Of a stretch of 64,000 nt of DNA, positions 16,447 through 26,030 are shown in pieces. The notes beneath the pieces were generated by a model. That model saw only the letters and a list, made by a program, of their open reading frames with translations. It ran no database searches and had not been told where the DNA came from. This DNA is from an uncultured Lachnospiraceae bacterium (GTDB lineage: Bacteria > Bacillota > Clostridia > Lachnospirales > Lachnospiraceae): positions 1-64,000 of the forward strand of contig CAJTLB010000016.1 of the NCBI GenBank assembly GCA_910577045.1, written 5' to 3'. Within the stretch, counting starts at the first letter, position 1. Each line of letters opens with the position of its first letter. Made by a program: the position numbers and the translations under genes.

Positions 16447-19400
16447 TTTTTAATCCTTCCTTTTCTGTTTTCTTTGTATCTGTCTCCTTTTCCTCATTCC
16501 CTTCTTCCTTGCCCTTGGCTTTCTTCTTAGAAAGCTTCTTTTTCCTAACAATAATAACAACAAAGAGAATAACTATAATTATACCTGCCGCTAGGATAAA
16601 TGGCAAATAAGAAAATACTTCTATGCTCCTAAATACAAATTCTGTCCCATCTGATTCCCATATAACATACTTCCCATCTATTTTTGCATCTACTTTTTCC
16701 CAGCCATTTTCCGTTTGGTATTCTATCCTTACATTTTTAGAATCCAATGGAACTAAGTATTGTATTCTATGTGGGCCATTCCCATCTTCTGGTATTTGCA
16801 GATGCCATGTCTCTAATAACTGGTCTTTTCCCTCTATGCCAGAAACATCTATATCTGCTATATTAAGGGAAAGCCGATCGTTTTCCCCAAAACTTCCTTC
16901 TACTAAAATTACTGGAAGTTCCTCCCTCTTTTGCGCACTCTCTAATGCAGTAATTTTATTTTCATATACAGCATTTACAAAAGTATCAAAAACCATATTG
17001 GAATAATCTATCTCTTCCCATTTTCCATAACTTCCTTCTTGTTCTGGTATTTCTGGAAGTTCTATATTGCTTAAATCTGATCCATAAGAAAAATTTGTTT
17101 CATAAATAATGGCGTCTTCCGTTTGGAATACCAAACGGAACTTTTTAAATTCCTCTGGCACCCCTTCTAAAACAAGCAAATCACTATATTTTATTGGTTC
17201 TGCCTGGGCAGTATAGCTAATGCCGTCTAACCCAGCCAATGTCTCGCTTATAAAATAATTCCCATCCAGTGTCCCTTCTGCCTTACCGGCTACTGCCCCA
17301 GTATATTCCCCGCTTTCTTCTATTTTTACCAAACTTAAGCAATTTAAAATATTCTCCCCTAAGCCTGCAATGCCACCTACATAATCATTGCCAGAAAGAC
17401 TGCATTTTGCATAGGAATGCCTTATATCTGCCCTAGAATACCCTGCAATGCCGCCAGTATACCTTCCACTTAAGCTTGTTATACTTCCATAGGCATAACA
17501 GTCAATTACACTTCCTATATCCATATTGCCTACAATTCCGCCTACGCTATTTTTCTTTGCAATAACTTCTCCTTCATTCTTACAATTTCTTATTACTGCA
17601 CGGGTCTGGTAAATAAAATCCCTTGAAAAGTCACCCTCTGTCTTAATATCATCTTCTGGGTCAAAATCATACTCAACTGCCATGGAACCAGTGATTCCAC
17701 CTACATTTACATCCCCTTCTATTACCCCATAATTTGTACAAAAGGCTGCCTTCCCATCTATCTGTTCCCCCGTATCTTCATAAGAAATATCCTCTACCCG
17801 TTCATCCTCTTCCTCTGGTTCTTCAAATGCCTCCCGGATGGTATCTGTAATTGTAAATAGTTGATCGGATACTGCCTGGATATCGTCTCCTATCCTGCTA
17901 TTCCCATTAGCAACTGTAGTATTGACAAAATTTAAAATATCAGAAATCTCGCCAACAGAATCAGAAAGTGTATTTTTTGATATATCAAATTCTTCATCTA
18001 ACTTGGCAAAAGAAAGCCCTTCTTTTTCTGCTAAATCCTGCAATGCCCTTTCTAAACCAGCCGAAGCTTCTGACATAGAAGAACTCATACGATAAATTTC
18101 ATGCAGAGAATCCTCCGCATCTTTTAGTGCATTTCCAATTGGATGCTTAGAATCCTTGAAATATGGTACTGCATCTTGGATAGCAGAAAGCGCATCCCCT
18201 ATATCTTCCATCCCTGCCCGGATACTTTTTCCTGCAACAGACAATGCATCCATCCCTTGTAATAAGGCATCTGTCCCTTGTGTTACTTTTTCTTCTATTT
18301 CTTCTGTACGGCCACCATCTTGTAATAACTTTAACGCATCAGAAAATGCTGAGAAAGCATTTGAAAATTCTTCCCCTGCTTTCTCCATTGGGGCTGCAGC
18401 CGCCTCAAAATCTGTTTGTGCATCTTCCATTTCATCCAATGCCCTATTGACATGCCGTAAACCATCTTGGGATAATTCTGAAGCATCCCCTAGTTCATCT
18501 GCTGCTGAACGAAGCTGCCTTATAGCCGCTTCCATCCGTTCTGTGGCAGTCGTAAGTTCCATAGATACAGGAACCATTTTATCTATTGTATCGGAAATTC
18601 TGTCGCTTAATTCATTTAGGGTATCTGTATCTGCATTCACCACATTTTGGACTTGATCTAACATAATATCCACAGAATCCCTAGCATTTTCTACATGGCT
18701 GTGCATATCCGACAACCTGCCTGTTACTGTATCAGAATAATCATCTGTATCATCTATTAATTTATCAATCCTTCTTTGGAGCTCATCTAATTGTTCATCT
18801 AATTTTGTTAAAGTACTTTCTGAAAAAAGTAATGTTTGATAAGGCTCCATTTGCCCATTAATTCCGCCAATATCTTTTCTACCATATATAGTGCCATAAT
18901 TTACACAGTTATTTACATATCCATTCTGCCTGCCAGTAATGCCCCCTACATTATAACCCACATGCTGATAGCCCACTTTCCCATTATTGGTACAACTTTC
19001 TATCCATCCTGTAGAATATCCTGCAATGCCGCCAATATCTGTAATATCTGTAGTATTCTCTGTAGATCGTAAATTTTCTAAATTTAGGTATTCCAAATTT
19101 AAAGTAATTTCCTCTGTAGAAATATTGATATTTGCTTTATTAATACAATTTTCAATAATTCCGCTATTCCTACCTGTAATCCCTCCAATATAATGGTTTC
19201 CATGTACAATCCCAGAAGCACGGCAGTTCGCTATAATACCTTCTTCTTTATTTTCTCCTGCAATGCCACCTACCAAAGAATTTCCCTTTACTACGCCTAT
19301 AAAGCTACAATTAGAAATCGTCCCCTTATTTTCTCCTACAATGCCGCCTACCGTTGACATAGAACCTTGCGGCGTAATAGTTGCTGTTACATTCAAGTTT

Positions 19401-19738
19401 TTAACTACTCCACCTTCCCCTATATAACGGAACATTCCCTGTGCAGAACCATCATATCCAATAACTAGACCGCTTATTGTATGGCCTTTTCCATCAAATA
19501 TCCCTTTAAAATAAGGAATTGCCATCATTTCATTAATATTAGAAAATTCCAAATCAGCTTCTAACAAAACAGTTTTTCCCTCTGACCAAGAATCTAATGT
19601 ACATGCTTTTGCAAATTCATAATATTCTTCTACTGAATGAATAGAAACCGTTTCCTCTTGTACGGCATAAATAGGGATAGGAATACTGCAAAAAAACAAA
19701 ACTATTGTTAATAAATAAGTGCAAACCTTATTTTTCAT
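16436..19738 (-). CDS. GLUG-repeat surface protein with coiled-coil core and C-terminal membrane anchor
   Basis: 1100 aa. Signal peptide at about 1-25 (LLTIVLFFCSIPIPIYA). GLUG-like repeats occur at about 130-305 (VGGIVGENKGTISNC, GGIAGENKEEG, IGGITGRNSG) and again at about 675-830. Between them, about 310-650 is a long amphipathic coiled coil reminiscent of YhgE/Pip-like proteins. A beta-rich region follows, then one membrane helix near 1045-1070 (PFILAAGIIIVILFVVIIV) and a Lys/Glu-rich cytoplasmic tail. It is a membrane-anchored surface protein. It overlaps both neighbours by 11 bases (MMPL upstream, Mrp downstream), suggesting a shared function with the exporter. The role is unknown. Confidence 0.8.
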   Translation of the reverse strand: MKNKVCTYLLTIVLFFCSIPIPIYAVQEETVSIHSVEEYYEFAKACTLDSWSEGKTVLLEADLEFSNINEMMAIPYFKGIFDGKGHTISGLVIGYDGSAQGMFRYIGEGGVVKNLNVTATITPQGSMSTVGGIVGENKGTISNCSFIGVVKGNSLVGGIAGENKEEGIIANCRASGIVHGNHYIGGITGRNSGIIENCINKANINISTEEITLNLEYLNLENLRSTENTTDITDIGGIAGYSTGWIESCTNNGKVGYQHVGYNVGGITGRQNGYVNNCVNYGTIYGRKDIGGINGQMEPYQTLLFSESTLTKLDEQLDELQRRIDKLIDDTDDYSDTVTGRLSDMHSHVENARDSVDIMLDQVQNVVNADTDTLNELSDRISDTIDKMVPVSMELTTATERMEAAIRQLRSAADELGDASELSQDGLRHVNRALDEMEDAQTDFEAAAAPMEKAGEEFSNAFSAFSDALKLLQDGGRTEEIEEKVTQGTDALLQGMDALSVAGKSIRAGMEDIGDALSAIQDAVPYFKDSKHPIGNALKDAEDSLHEIYRMSSSMSEASAGLERALQDLAEKEGLSFAKLDEEFDISKNTLSDSVGEISDILNFVNTTVANGNSRIGDDIQAVSDQLFTITDTIREAFEEPEEEDERVEDISYEDTGEQIDGKAAFCTNYGVIEGDVNVGGITGSMAVEYDFDPEDDIKTEGDFSRDFIYQTRAVIRNCKNEGEVIAKKNSVGGIVGNMDIGSVIDCYAYGSITSLSGRYTGGIAGYSRADIRHSYAKCSLSGNDYVGGIAGLGENILNCLSLVKIEESGEYTGAVAGKAEGTLDGNYFISETLAGLDGISYTAQAEPIKYSDLLVLEGVPEEFKKFRLVFQTEDAIIYETNFSYGSDLSNIELPEIPEQEGSYGKWEEIDYSNMVFDTFVNAVYENKITALESAQKREELPVILVEGSFGENDRLSLNIADIDVSGIEGKDQLLETWHLQIPEDGNGPHRIQYLVPLDSKNVRIEYQTENGWEKVDAKIDGKYVIWESDGTEFVFRSIEVFSYLPFILAAGIIIVILFVVIIVRKKKLSKKKAKGKEEGNEEKETDTKKTEKEGLKNGK

Positions 19739-22241
19739 CCTGAACCACCTCCCCCTCTGATAGTTCTGTTTCCTCTTTCCGTTCTTCTATTGCATTAGTA
19801 CGTTCTGGCGTTTCTGCCATTGGTGTAAGATTTGTTGTATCTACCATTGCCCGTACATCTCCTTTAATTACGCCACGGATATTCGCATCTAATATGCCTG
19901 ATACGTACCCTCTTACCCGTCCATCCACAAAAACAGTCCCACTGGTACGCTGTATTTTATCTGGCACCTTCATTGTAAATGCAGTCCTTTCAATAATACT
20001 ATCACCCAACAACAATATCTGCGGCAGAACTCCCATTACTAAAAAAATAGAAATAATCGTCCCACGCCCTAAGCAAGTGCCAATCGAAGAAATAACCCCA
20101 TCAGAAGAAAGCTGCCCGATTAACACACCAGCCGCCGCCAAAATTGTACCAGAAGTAATAATAGTAGGAAATGCTTGGTTCAATGATTCTGTAATAGCTT
20201 TTTTAGGCGACATTTCCTGTTTTAAGCTTAAATAACGGCTAGAAATAACAATCGCATAGTCAATATTTGCCCCCATCTGGATAGAACTTACTACTAGATA
20301 ACCTAAAAAATACAATCCTTTATCCTGTAAATACGGGAAGGAGAAATTCATAAAAATACTTCCCTCAATTACTACAATTAACAGTACTGGAAGGCCAGCC
20401 GACTGGAAAGTGAAAAACAAAATAATAATAACAAATAAAGCAGATAATACACTAATAATAATATTATCCCTTGCAAAAGATGACGACAAATCTAAATTAC
20501 TGGTAGAATTCCCTACCACATAAATAGAATCTTCGCTGTAATATTTTGTCATCTCTTTTTTAATTACATCTAAAAATTGATATGTTTCTTCACTTTCTTC
20601 TGGTAAATTCAAATAGACCAGCATACGGCTATAATTATCTGTAGAAAGCTGGAGCTGTGCATCATGTAATTGTTCATACAAATCATTAATACTGTCCTGC
20701 ATGTCACTGTCCAGTGTTACATAACCCTTGTCTAGCTCTTCATGTAAAAACAAAAACATATCAATTAATGGGACACTACTATTATCAAGGCCCTTTACAA
20801 TCTCCCCATACTCTTCTTGGTTCACTGCATAAGCGGAATAGAGAAGCTTTGCCACTTCATAATCCAAGTCTGTCAATTCTGCAAACTGCCTTGGCGTTAA
20901 GGCATCTGTTAAAACATACCCATCCATTGCCTCCACATTGGAAAGCCCTAATGTAGAATCCACTTCAGGATATTGCTCTAATGCCTCTAATATCTTGCCT
21001 TCTGATTCGTAGTCGCCAGCAGGGACCACCAACGCAACCAAATTGACCGTTCCAAATTTATTTTTTATTTTATTATTGGCAATTGTCTGCTCACTCTGTT
21101 TGGAAGATTCAATATTACTCTGGCTAAATAAGTATGGGCAGCGGTTAGAAAAATAAAATGCCCCTATTACAATAACGCAAAATATAGGCGGTATTAAAAA
21201 CCTAGTTTTTACAGCCATCTTCCCAATTACCGTAATTTTAGGAACCAGATTCTTATGTACCGTTTTCTCCATTAAGTTATTAAATACAATGAGAAGCCCT
21301 GGCATTAAGGTAAATACTGACAATAAACTAAAAATAATTGCCTTTACAAGCACTACGGCTAAATCTGCCCCTATCATAAACTGCATAAAAGCAAGTGCCG
21401 CCATACCAGAAATTGTTGTTAAACTACTAGAAGAAATCTCTGGAATTGCCTTGCTTAAAGCTACGATAGCAGCTTCTCTTGTATCCAAATGTTCTTTTTC
21501 CTCTGTAAAACGATGGCAAAGGATAATTGCATAATCAATTGCTAATGCAAGCTGAAGCACAATTGTTACAGAATCAGAAATAAAAGAAATCGTGCCAAGC
21601 ATAAAATTTGTACCCATATTTAGTATTGCTGCTACTCCAAAGGTTAAAAGCAATACAGGGACTTCTGCATAGGCGTGGGAAGTAAATAAAAGAACTGCAA
21701 CAATAATACCAACTGCAACAACAATAACAACCTGCATTTCTTTTGCCAGGTTTGCAGCACTGTCATTATCTACCTCACTTACTATATAGGCATCATAGTC
21801 TGCTAACCTTGCCTTTATTTCACGCATGGCAAGAATACTTATTTCATCTGCTACTTCTCCGTCAAAAGTAATATCAAACAGCGCAGAAGCTTCTTTATAG
21901 TGTTCTTCTGTATTATCAAATGCCACGCTTGTAACACCTTCAATGCCTTCTATCTGCATAGCTAATTCTTCTGCATGTTCACAGGAAATATGATCAATCA
22001 TAACCTGTGCTGTACCAAATGTAATAAATTCTTCGTTCATTACATCCAGCCCTTGTCTTGTTTCAGTTGTTTCAGGCAAATAAGTAGTAATGTCATTTTC
22101 TACATTTACCCAGTCCTTTGCTATTACGCAGAAAATAATTGCAAACACATATAGCAAAAAGAAAAGATTCCTTTTGTCCACTATAAATGTCGCCATTTTC
22201 ATCATAAAACTGTTCTCATTTTTCTCTTGTTCCTCATTCAT
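19728..22241 (-). CDS. MMPL/RND family exporter
   Basis: 837 aa from the ATG at 22241; an in-frame GTG nine codons upstream overlaps the ribosome site. Two repeats, each with one helix, a large extracytoplasmic loop and five clustered helices, are the MMPL/SSD layout. The motif regions LALAIDYAIILCHRF and GANIDYAIVISSRYL hold the conserved Asp-Tyr pairs of the proton path. The C-terminal 90 residues add an unusual soluble tail with a bactofilin-like series (GTVFVDGRVRGYVSG), then Glu-rich sequence. Likely exports lipids or peptides, or works with the GLUG protein encoded directly downstream. No regulator is adjacent. Confidence 0.9.
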   Translation of the reverse strand: MNEEQEKNENSFMMKMATFIVDKRNLFFLLYVFAIIFCVIAKDWVNVENDITTYLPETTETRQGLDVMNEEFITFGTAQVMIDHISCEHAEELAMQIEGIEGVTSVAFDNTEEHYKEASALFDITFDGEVADEISILAMREIKARLADYDAYIVSEVDNDSAANLAKEMQVVIVVAVGIIVAVLLFTSHAYAEVPVLLLTFGVAAILNMGTNFMLGTISFISDSVTIVLQLALAIDYAIILCHRFTEEKEHLDTREAAIVALSKAIPEISSSSLTTISGMAALAFMQFMIGADLAVVLVKAIIFSLLSVFTLMPGLLIVFNNLMEKTVHKNLVPKITVIGKMAVKTRFLIPPIFCVIVIGAFYFSNRCPYLFSQSNIESSKQSEQTIANNKIKNKFGTVNLVALVVPAGDYESEGKILEALEQYPEVDSTLGLSNVEAMDGYVLTDALTPRQFAELTDLDYEVAKLLYSAYAVNQEEYGEIVKGLDNSSVPLIDMFLFLHEELDKGYVTLDSDMQDSINDLYEQLHDAQLQLSTDNYSRMLVYLNLPEESEETYQFLDVIKKEMTKYYSEDSIYVVGNSTSNLDLSSSFARDNIIISVLSALFVIIILFFTFQSAGLPVLLIVVIEGSIFMNFSFPYLQDKGLYFLGYLVVSSIQMGANIDYAIVISSRYLSLKQEMSPKKAITESLNQAFPTIITSGTILAAAGVLIGQLSSDGVISSIGTCLGRGTIISIFLVMGVLPQILLLGDSIIERTAFTMKVPDKIQRTSGTVFVDGRVRGYVSGILDANIRGVIKGDVRAMVDTTNLTPMAETPERTNAIEERKEETELSEGEVVQDEK

Positions 22242-22280
22242 TTTAATAACCACTCCCCTTATGTTCACACATTTTTCACT

Positions 22281-22308
22281 ATTCTATCACACTAATTAAG
22301 ATAGTCAA
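22281..22308 (-). promoter_or_regulatory. Candidate promoter of the MMPL-GLUG-Mrp operon
   Basis: Minus strand: TTGACT (22308-22303), 16 bases, TAGAAT (22286-22281), about 40 bases before the start. Imperfect symmetry (AGAT-5-ATCT with AATT on each side) overlaps the -35 and may be an operator. Confidence 0.5.
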
Positions 22309-22425
22309 TCTAATTGAGAAATACTTAACTATTTTTATTAATTTTTTATGGTTTGATTTTAAAACTAATCTTCTCTTTTCCTATGTTTAAGCATAAAATA
22401 TAAAAACCCTTTTCTGAGGTTCTTT

Positions 22426-23019
22426 ATGTTAAATTATATCTGGGCTTTTATGATACTAATAGGCGTGGTATATGCTTCTTTTACTGGCAATATTGAGGCT
22501 GTCAGCAATGCCGCGCTAGATTCTGCAAAAGAATCTGTTACTTTATGTATTACCATGCTAGGCGTTATGTCTATGTGGACAGGGCTAATGGAAATCGCTA
22601 AAACCTCTGGCCTTATTACAGGGGCTGTAAGAAGGTGCGATCATATCCTGCATTATCTTTTTCCCCGTATCCCCAAGTCCCATCCTGCAAGAGAATATAT
22701 TGCCACAAATATGATTGCCAATATACTGGGGCTAGGCTGGGCAGCCACACCTGCAGGGCTTAAAGCAATGGAAGAATTAGCAAAATTGGAAACAGACAAA
22801 AAGGGCAAAGCCCCTATAGCTGCTAGTAATGAAATGTGTACGTTTTTAATATTAAATATTTCCTCATTACAGTTAATACCTGTTAATATGATTGCCTACC
22901 GGAGCCAATACGGAAGCCCTAACCCTGCTGGCATTATTGCCCCTGCAATTGTGGCAACTCTATTTAGTAGTTTAATGGCAATTTTATTTTGTAAAATTAT
23001 GGATCACAATCAAAAATAA
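22426..23019 (+). CDS. spmA: Spore maturation protein A (SpmA)
   Basis: 197 aa with about four to five membrane helices. Diagnostic stretches of the nucleoside-recognition/SpmA family include AALDSAKESVTLCITMLGVM, MWTGLMEIAKTSGL, FPRIPKSHP and NMIANILGLGWAATPAGLKAM. SpmA, with SpmB, is needed for spore core dehydration in Bacillus and Clostridium. Here no spmB follows: the next gene is an AbrB-like regulator, so the partner must be elsewhere. GAGG lies 6 bases before the ATG. It is divergent from the MMPL operon. I found no convincing sigma-E or sigma-G promoter by eye. Confidence 0.9.
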   Translation: MLNYIWAFMILIGVVYASFTGNIEAVSNAALDSAKESVTLCITMLGVMSMWTGLMEIAKTSGLITGAVRRCDHILHYLFPRIPKSHPAREYIATNMIANILGLGWAATPAGLKAMEELAKLETDKKGKAPIAASNEMCTFLILNISSLQLIPVNMIAYRSQYGSPNPAGIIAPAIVATLFSSLMAILFCKIMDHNQK

Positions 23020-23103
23020 ATAATGGAAAACTCTCATTTGCAGAAACCACATTATCCGATAAACTAAGGCATAAATATAAAATATCCCCTATATAATATT
23101 CAG

Positions 23104-23132
23104 TTGACATTTTCCGTTTCCTATGTTATTCA
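23104..23132 (+). promoter_or_regulatory. Candidate promoter of the AbrB-like gene
   Basis: TTGACA (23104-23109), 17 bases, TATTCA (23127-23132). The -35 is perfect and the -10 weak. About 38 bases remain to the ATG at 23171. Confidence 0.5.
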
Positions 23133-23170
23133 TATAGATGGTACTATGATACTATACGGAGGTTACAATT

Positions 23171-23434
23171 ATGAAAGATACTGGTGTTATCAGAAAAGTG
23201 GATGAACTTGGGAGATTTACCCTTCCTATGGAATTGCGGCGCAAACTAAATATAGAAGTTGGCGATCCGCTAGAAGTTTTTGTAGATGATGAGTCTATTA
23301 TACTTAAAAAATATGTTGCTAGTGATATTTTCACAGGTGATACGGAGGATTTAATTGAATTTAACGGAAAAAAAGTTTCCAAAAAAACAATTCTTCAACT
23401 TGCAAAAGCAGCCGGGCTCCTAGTTTCAGAATAA
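23171..23434 (+). CDS. AbrB/SpoVT-type transcription regulator
   Basis: 87 aa. The N-terminal 50 residues are a swapped-hairpin AbrB domain (GVIRKVDELGRFTLPMELRR, then VGDPLEVFVDDESIILKKY). The C-terminal part is short, as in AbrB itself rather than SpoVT with its GAF domain. Such proteins are dimeric or tetrameric DNA-binding regulators of the transition from growth to stationary phase or sporulation. A good ribosome site (GGAGG 8 bases before the ATG) and a monocistronic layout with hairpin terminator support it. The target genes are not known. Confidence 0.9.
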   Translation: MKDTGVIRKVDELGRFTLPMELRRKLNIEVGDPLEVFVDDESIILKKYVASDIFTGDTEDLIEFNGKKVSKKTILQLAKAAGLLVSE

Positions 23435-23440
23435 ATCAAT

Positions 23441-23477
23441 AGGAGCTGCTGCAAAATACTATTTTGCAACAACTCCT
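23441..23477. terminator. Terminator hairpin between abrB-like and rsmI
   Basis: An imperfect stem AGGAG-TG-TGCAAAAT with its complement and a 3-base loop, followed by TCTTCCTTATTTTAT. It separates two convergent genes and is related to other GCTGCTGCA-containing hairpins here. Confidence 0.65.
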
Positions 23478-23483
23478 TCTTCC

Positions 23484-24323
23484 TTATTTTATCAACATCT
23501 GATAAATTTCCCTTTTACTGGTTCCCCTATCCTTTGCTGCCAGCCTCATTGCTTCTTTACGTTCTATTCCTTGCTGTTCATAATAGGCAATATGTTCTTC
23601 TACTGACATCTGCTGCCATTCTTGCTGTTTCTCTTTTTGAAAGTCCTCTGGGTCTCTTCCTTCTATTACTAATACATATTCCCCACGAGGCGCTTCCTTT
23701 TCAAAATATTCTAATGCGGCAGAAAATGTGGTCTGCCATGCTGATTCATATTTCTTTGTTAATTCCTTACAAAGTGTTATCTGACGTTCCCCTAGTGCCC
23801 CTTTTAATTCTATTATTGTTTTTACTAAATGGTGTGGTGCTTCATAAATCAATATTGTCCGGGTTTCTTTTTGTAATTCTTCCAGAATCCTTTTTCGTTC
23901 CTTTTTCTCTGCTGGTAAAAATGCTTCAAAAGCAAAACGGCGGGTAGAAAGCCCTGATAAGGTTAATGCCGTAATACATGCTGCTGGCCCCGGCAACGAT
24001 GTTACCTCTATCCCTGCCTGATAACACTGGCGGACTAATTCTTCACCCGGATCAGAAATAGCAGGAGTTCCTGCATCTGTTACTAATGCTATTGTTTTCC
24101 CTTCCTGAATCTGCTTTACCAGATACTTTGCTTTCTCGATTTTATTATACTCATGGTAACTTGTCATTGGTGTTTTTATCTCAAAATAATTTAAAAGCTG
24201 GATACTATGCCTAGTATCTTCTGCTGCTATTAAATCTACTTCCTTTAATATGCGCAACACCCGGAATGTAATATCTTCTAAGTTCCCGATTGGCGTTGCA
24301 CACAAATACAGCTTTCCCTGCAT
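23484..24323 (-). CDS. rsmI: 16S rRNA (cytidine1402-2'-O)-methyltransferase
   Basis: 279 aa from the ATG at 24323 (AAGGG 7 bases upstream). An in-frame ATG 12 codons earlier lacks a ribosome site. Family marks: LYLCATPIGNLEDIT at the start, AAEDTRHS, TPMTSYHEYNK, VTDAGTPAISDPGE and LPGPAACITAL. It belongs to the tetrapyrrole methylase fold and uses SAM to modify C1402 in the decoding centre. It follows trmN6-like, ricT, holB and yaaR in the same direction, an arrangement also known in other Firmicutes. Confidence 0.95.
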   Translation of the reverse strand: MQGKLYLCATPIGNLEDITFRVLRILKEVDLIAAEDTRHSIQLLNYFEIKTPMTSYHEYNKIEKAKYLVKQIQEGKTIALVTDAGTPAISDPGEELVRQCYQAGIEVTSLPGPAACITALTLSGLSTRRFAFEAFLPAEKKERKRILEELQKETRTILIYEAPHHLVKTIIELKGALGERQITLCKELTKKYESAWQTTFSAALEYFEKEAPRGEYVLVIEGRDPEDFQKEKQQEWQQMSVEEHIAYYEQQGIERKEAMRLAAKDRGTSKREIYQMLIK

Positions 24324-24396
24324 ATATTTTCCCTTCTCCCCCTTAAATCCATAACCCACTTTTTTATTTCCTTATCGCTGATATGTATCCATTTAT

Positions 24397-25137
24397 TTAA
24401 TACCCATATATCTCATATATTTCATCTGTATAAATGCCTGGCTCCTTATAGACAATAATAGGCTTTTCCCATTTTAGCAAAGCTTTTCCTCCCCGGACTG
24501 CCTCTAAAAGCACCATATTCGCTTCTTTCCCTATCATAGGATAAACAGGCTTCAGCCTTTTTACTTCTAGTTGGTATTTTGATAATGTCCCAATAATCTC
24601 AATAAAACGCCTTGGGCGATGTACCATATAAAATCTTCCTCCCGGGCGAAGCACAAGAGAGGCCTCCCTTATAACATCCTCTAAGCTGCATAATAATTCA
24701 TGCCTGGCTATTGCCTTGGGAAGGTTTGGGTTTGTTAAACCATGGTTTTCATTCATATAAGGAGGGTTTGTCGTCACCACATCAAACACGGATTTACCAA
24801 AAAGAGAGGACGCACATTTTATATCGCCCTCTACAATTTGGATTTTCTCTTCTAAATGGTTTAATGCTACACTCCGCCTTGCCATATCTACGCTTTGTGG
24901 CTGAATTTCCAATCCGGTAAAATATTGCCCCTTTGTCTTTGCCTCTAAAAGTATTGGAATAATGCCTGTGCCTGTCCCAAGATCTAACACAGTTTCCTTT
25001 TGTTTCACTACAGCATAGCCAGACAGAAGGACTGCGTCCATACCAAAGCAAAACCCATCTTTATTTTGGATAATCTGGTATCCATTTCTATGAAGCTGGT
25101 CAACCCGTTCATTCTCCTTTAACTTAATTGTCATCAA
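24397..25137 (-). CDS. tRNA1(Val) adenine-37 N6-methyltransferase family protein
   Basis: 246 aa, Rossmann-fold SAM methyltransferase: VLDLGTGTGIIPILLEAK (motif I) and TTNPPYMNENHG (the N6-adenine motif NPPY). It is similar to YabB/TrmN6 proteins. The ORF starts at TTG (25137), immediately followed by ATG; GGAAGGAA is about 10 bases before the TTG, so either may be used. Its 5' end overlaps ricT by 14 bases, so translation is likely coupled. Modification of tRNA is by homology; exact target not shown. Confidence 0.85.
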   Translation of the reverse strand: MMTIKLKENERVDQLHRNGYQIIQNKDGFCFGMDAVLLSGYAVVKQKETVLDLGTGTGIIPILLEAKTKGQYFTGLEIQPQSVDMARRSVALNHLEEKIQIVEGDIKCASSLFGKSVFDVVTTNPPYMNENHGLTNPNLPKAIARHELLCSLEDVIREASLVLRPGGRFYMVHRPRRFIEIIGTLSKYQLEVKRLKPVYPMIGKEANMVLLEAVRGGKALLKWEKPIIVYKEPGIYTDEIYEIYGY

Positions 25138-26029
25138 GTTTTGAATTTCCTTCCTTCCGTTCTAACATTTCCAAAGCTTTTAATTCCTCATCTATATTAA
25201 ACTTTTCCTTCTTACGCTTTGGCTTAAAACGAAGCTGACTTACACGATATTCCCTTACTTCTTTTTCATCATTGATTGTTACGATTACTTTTACTAGCTG
25301 CCGCAGCACACTTACACTCTGGACTTCGCCTTTTAAATTATCCTCTGTTGTAACAAAATCCCCTACATTTGGAAGCTTACTATTTAATTCCTCATAAGTC
25401 TCCTCTTCATTTTTTAAACAACACATCAGCCTTCCACATACGCCTGATATCTTGGTTGGGTTTAAAGAAAGATTTTGCTCCTTTGCCATTTTAATTGATA
25501 CAGGGATAAACTCTGGCAAATAACTATGGCAGCATAATGTCCTGCCGCAAATCCCAATGCCTCCCAAAATCTTGGTTTCATCCCTTACCCCAATCTGCCT
25601 AAGTTCAATCCGGGTCTTAAATACAGAAGCTAAATCCTTTACCAATTCCCGGAAATCAATTCTGCCATCAGCAGTAAAATAAAACAATACTTTATTATTA
25701 TCAAATGTATATTCGGCATCAATTAATTTCATTTCAAGCTGGTGTTTTTGGATTTTTTCTAAGCAAATAGTAAAGGCTGTTTTTTCTTTCTCTTTATTTT
25801 TTAACTCTATTTCATCATCCTCTTCCGTTGCAATACGGGTAACAGCTTTTAAAGGCTGTATTACTTTAGCCTCTTCTACCATACGTGGCCCCAATACTAC
25901 CATTCCATATTCCATGCCACGGGCTGTTTCTACAATCACATGATCCCCTATCTCTATTTCTAAATCTAATGGATCAAAAAAATATATTTTCCCTGCCGCC
26001 CGGAACCGGACACCAATCACATTAACCAT
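25124..26029 (-). CDS. ricT: RicT/YaaT (PSP1 domain)
   Basis: 301 aa. The PSP1 domain is evident (VIGVRFRAAGKIYFFDP, HVIVETARGMEYG, IGVRDETKILGGIGICG). The conserved Cys clusters ICGRTLCC and GVCGRLMCC are those that bind Fe-S clusters in the B. subtilis RicT-RicA-RicF complex. That complex supports RNase Y activity, competence and sporulation. The C-terminal tail is Lys/Glu-rich. It starts two bases after the holB stop region, within the yaaR-holB-ricT-trmN6-rsmI cluster, the same order as the B. subtilis yaaR-holB-yaaT-yabA/yabB region but without yabA. Confidence 0.94.
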   Translation of the reverse strand: MVNVIGVRFRAAGKIYFFDPLDLEIEIGDHVIVETARGMEYGMVVLGPRMVEEAKVIQPLKAVTRIATEEDDEIELKNKEKEKTAFTICLEKIQKHQLEMKLIDAEYTFDNNKVLFYFTADGRIDFRELVKDLASVFKTRIELRQIGVRDETKILGGIGICGRTLCCHSYLPEFIPVSIKMAKEQNLSLNPTKISGVCGRLMCCLKNEEETYEELNSKLPNVGDFVTTEDNLKGEVQSVSVLRQLVKVIVTINDEKEVREYRVSQLRFKPKRKKEKFNIDEELKALEMLERKEGNSKLDDN

Positions 26030-26030
26030 T

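Noticed and set aside
17821..18656. Long plus-strand frame opposite the GLUG protein coiled coil
   Set aside because: Ser/Pro/Ala-rich mirror of the helical heptad region, not protein-like.
7473..22305. An 11-base match ATTAAGATAGT upstream of both the LiaF-like and MMPL genes
   Set aside because: Both are cell-envelope genes, so a common operator is tempting. In 64 kb of AT-rich DNA such a match is not rare, and the flanks differ.
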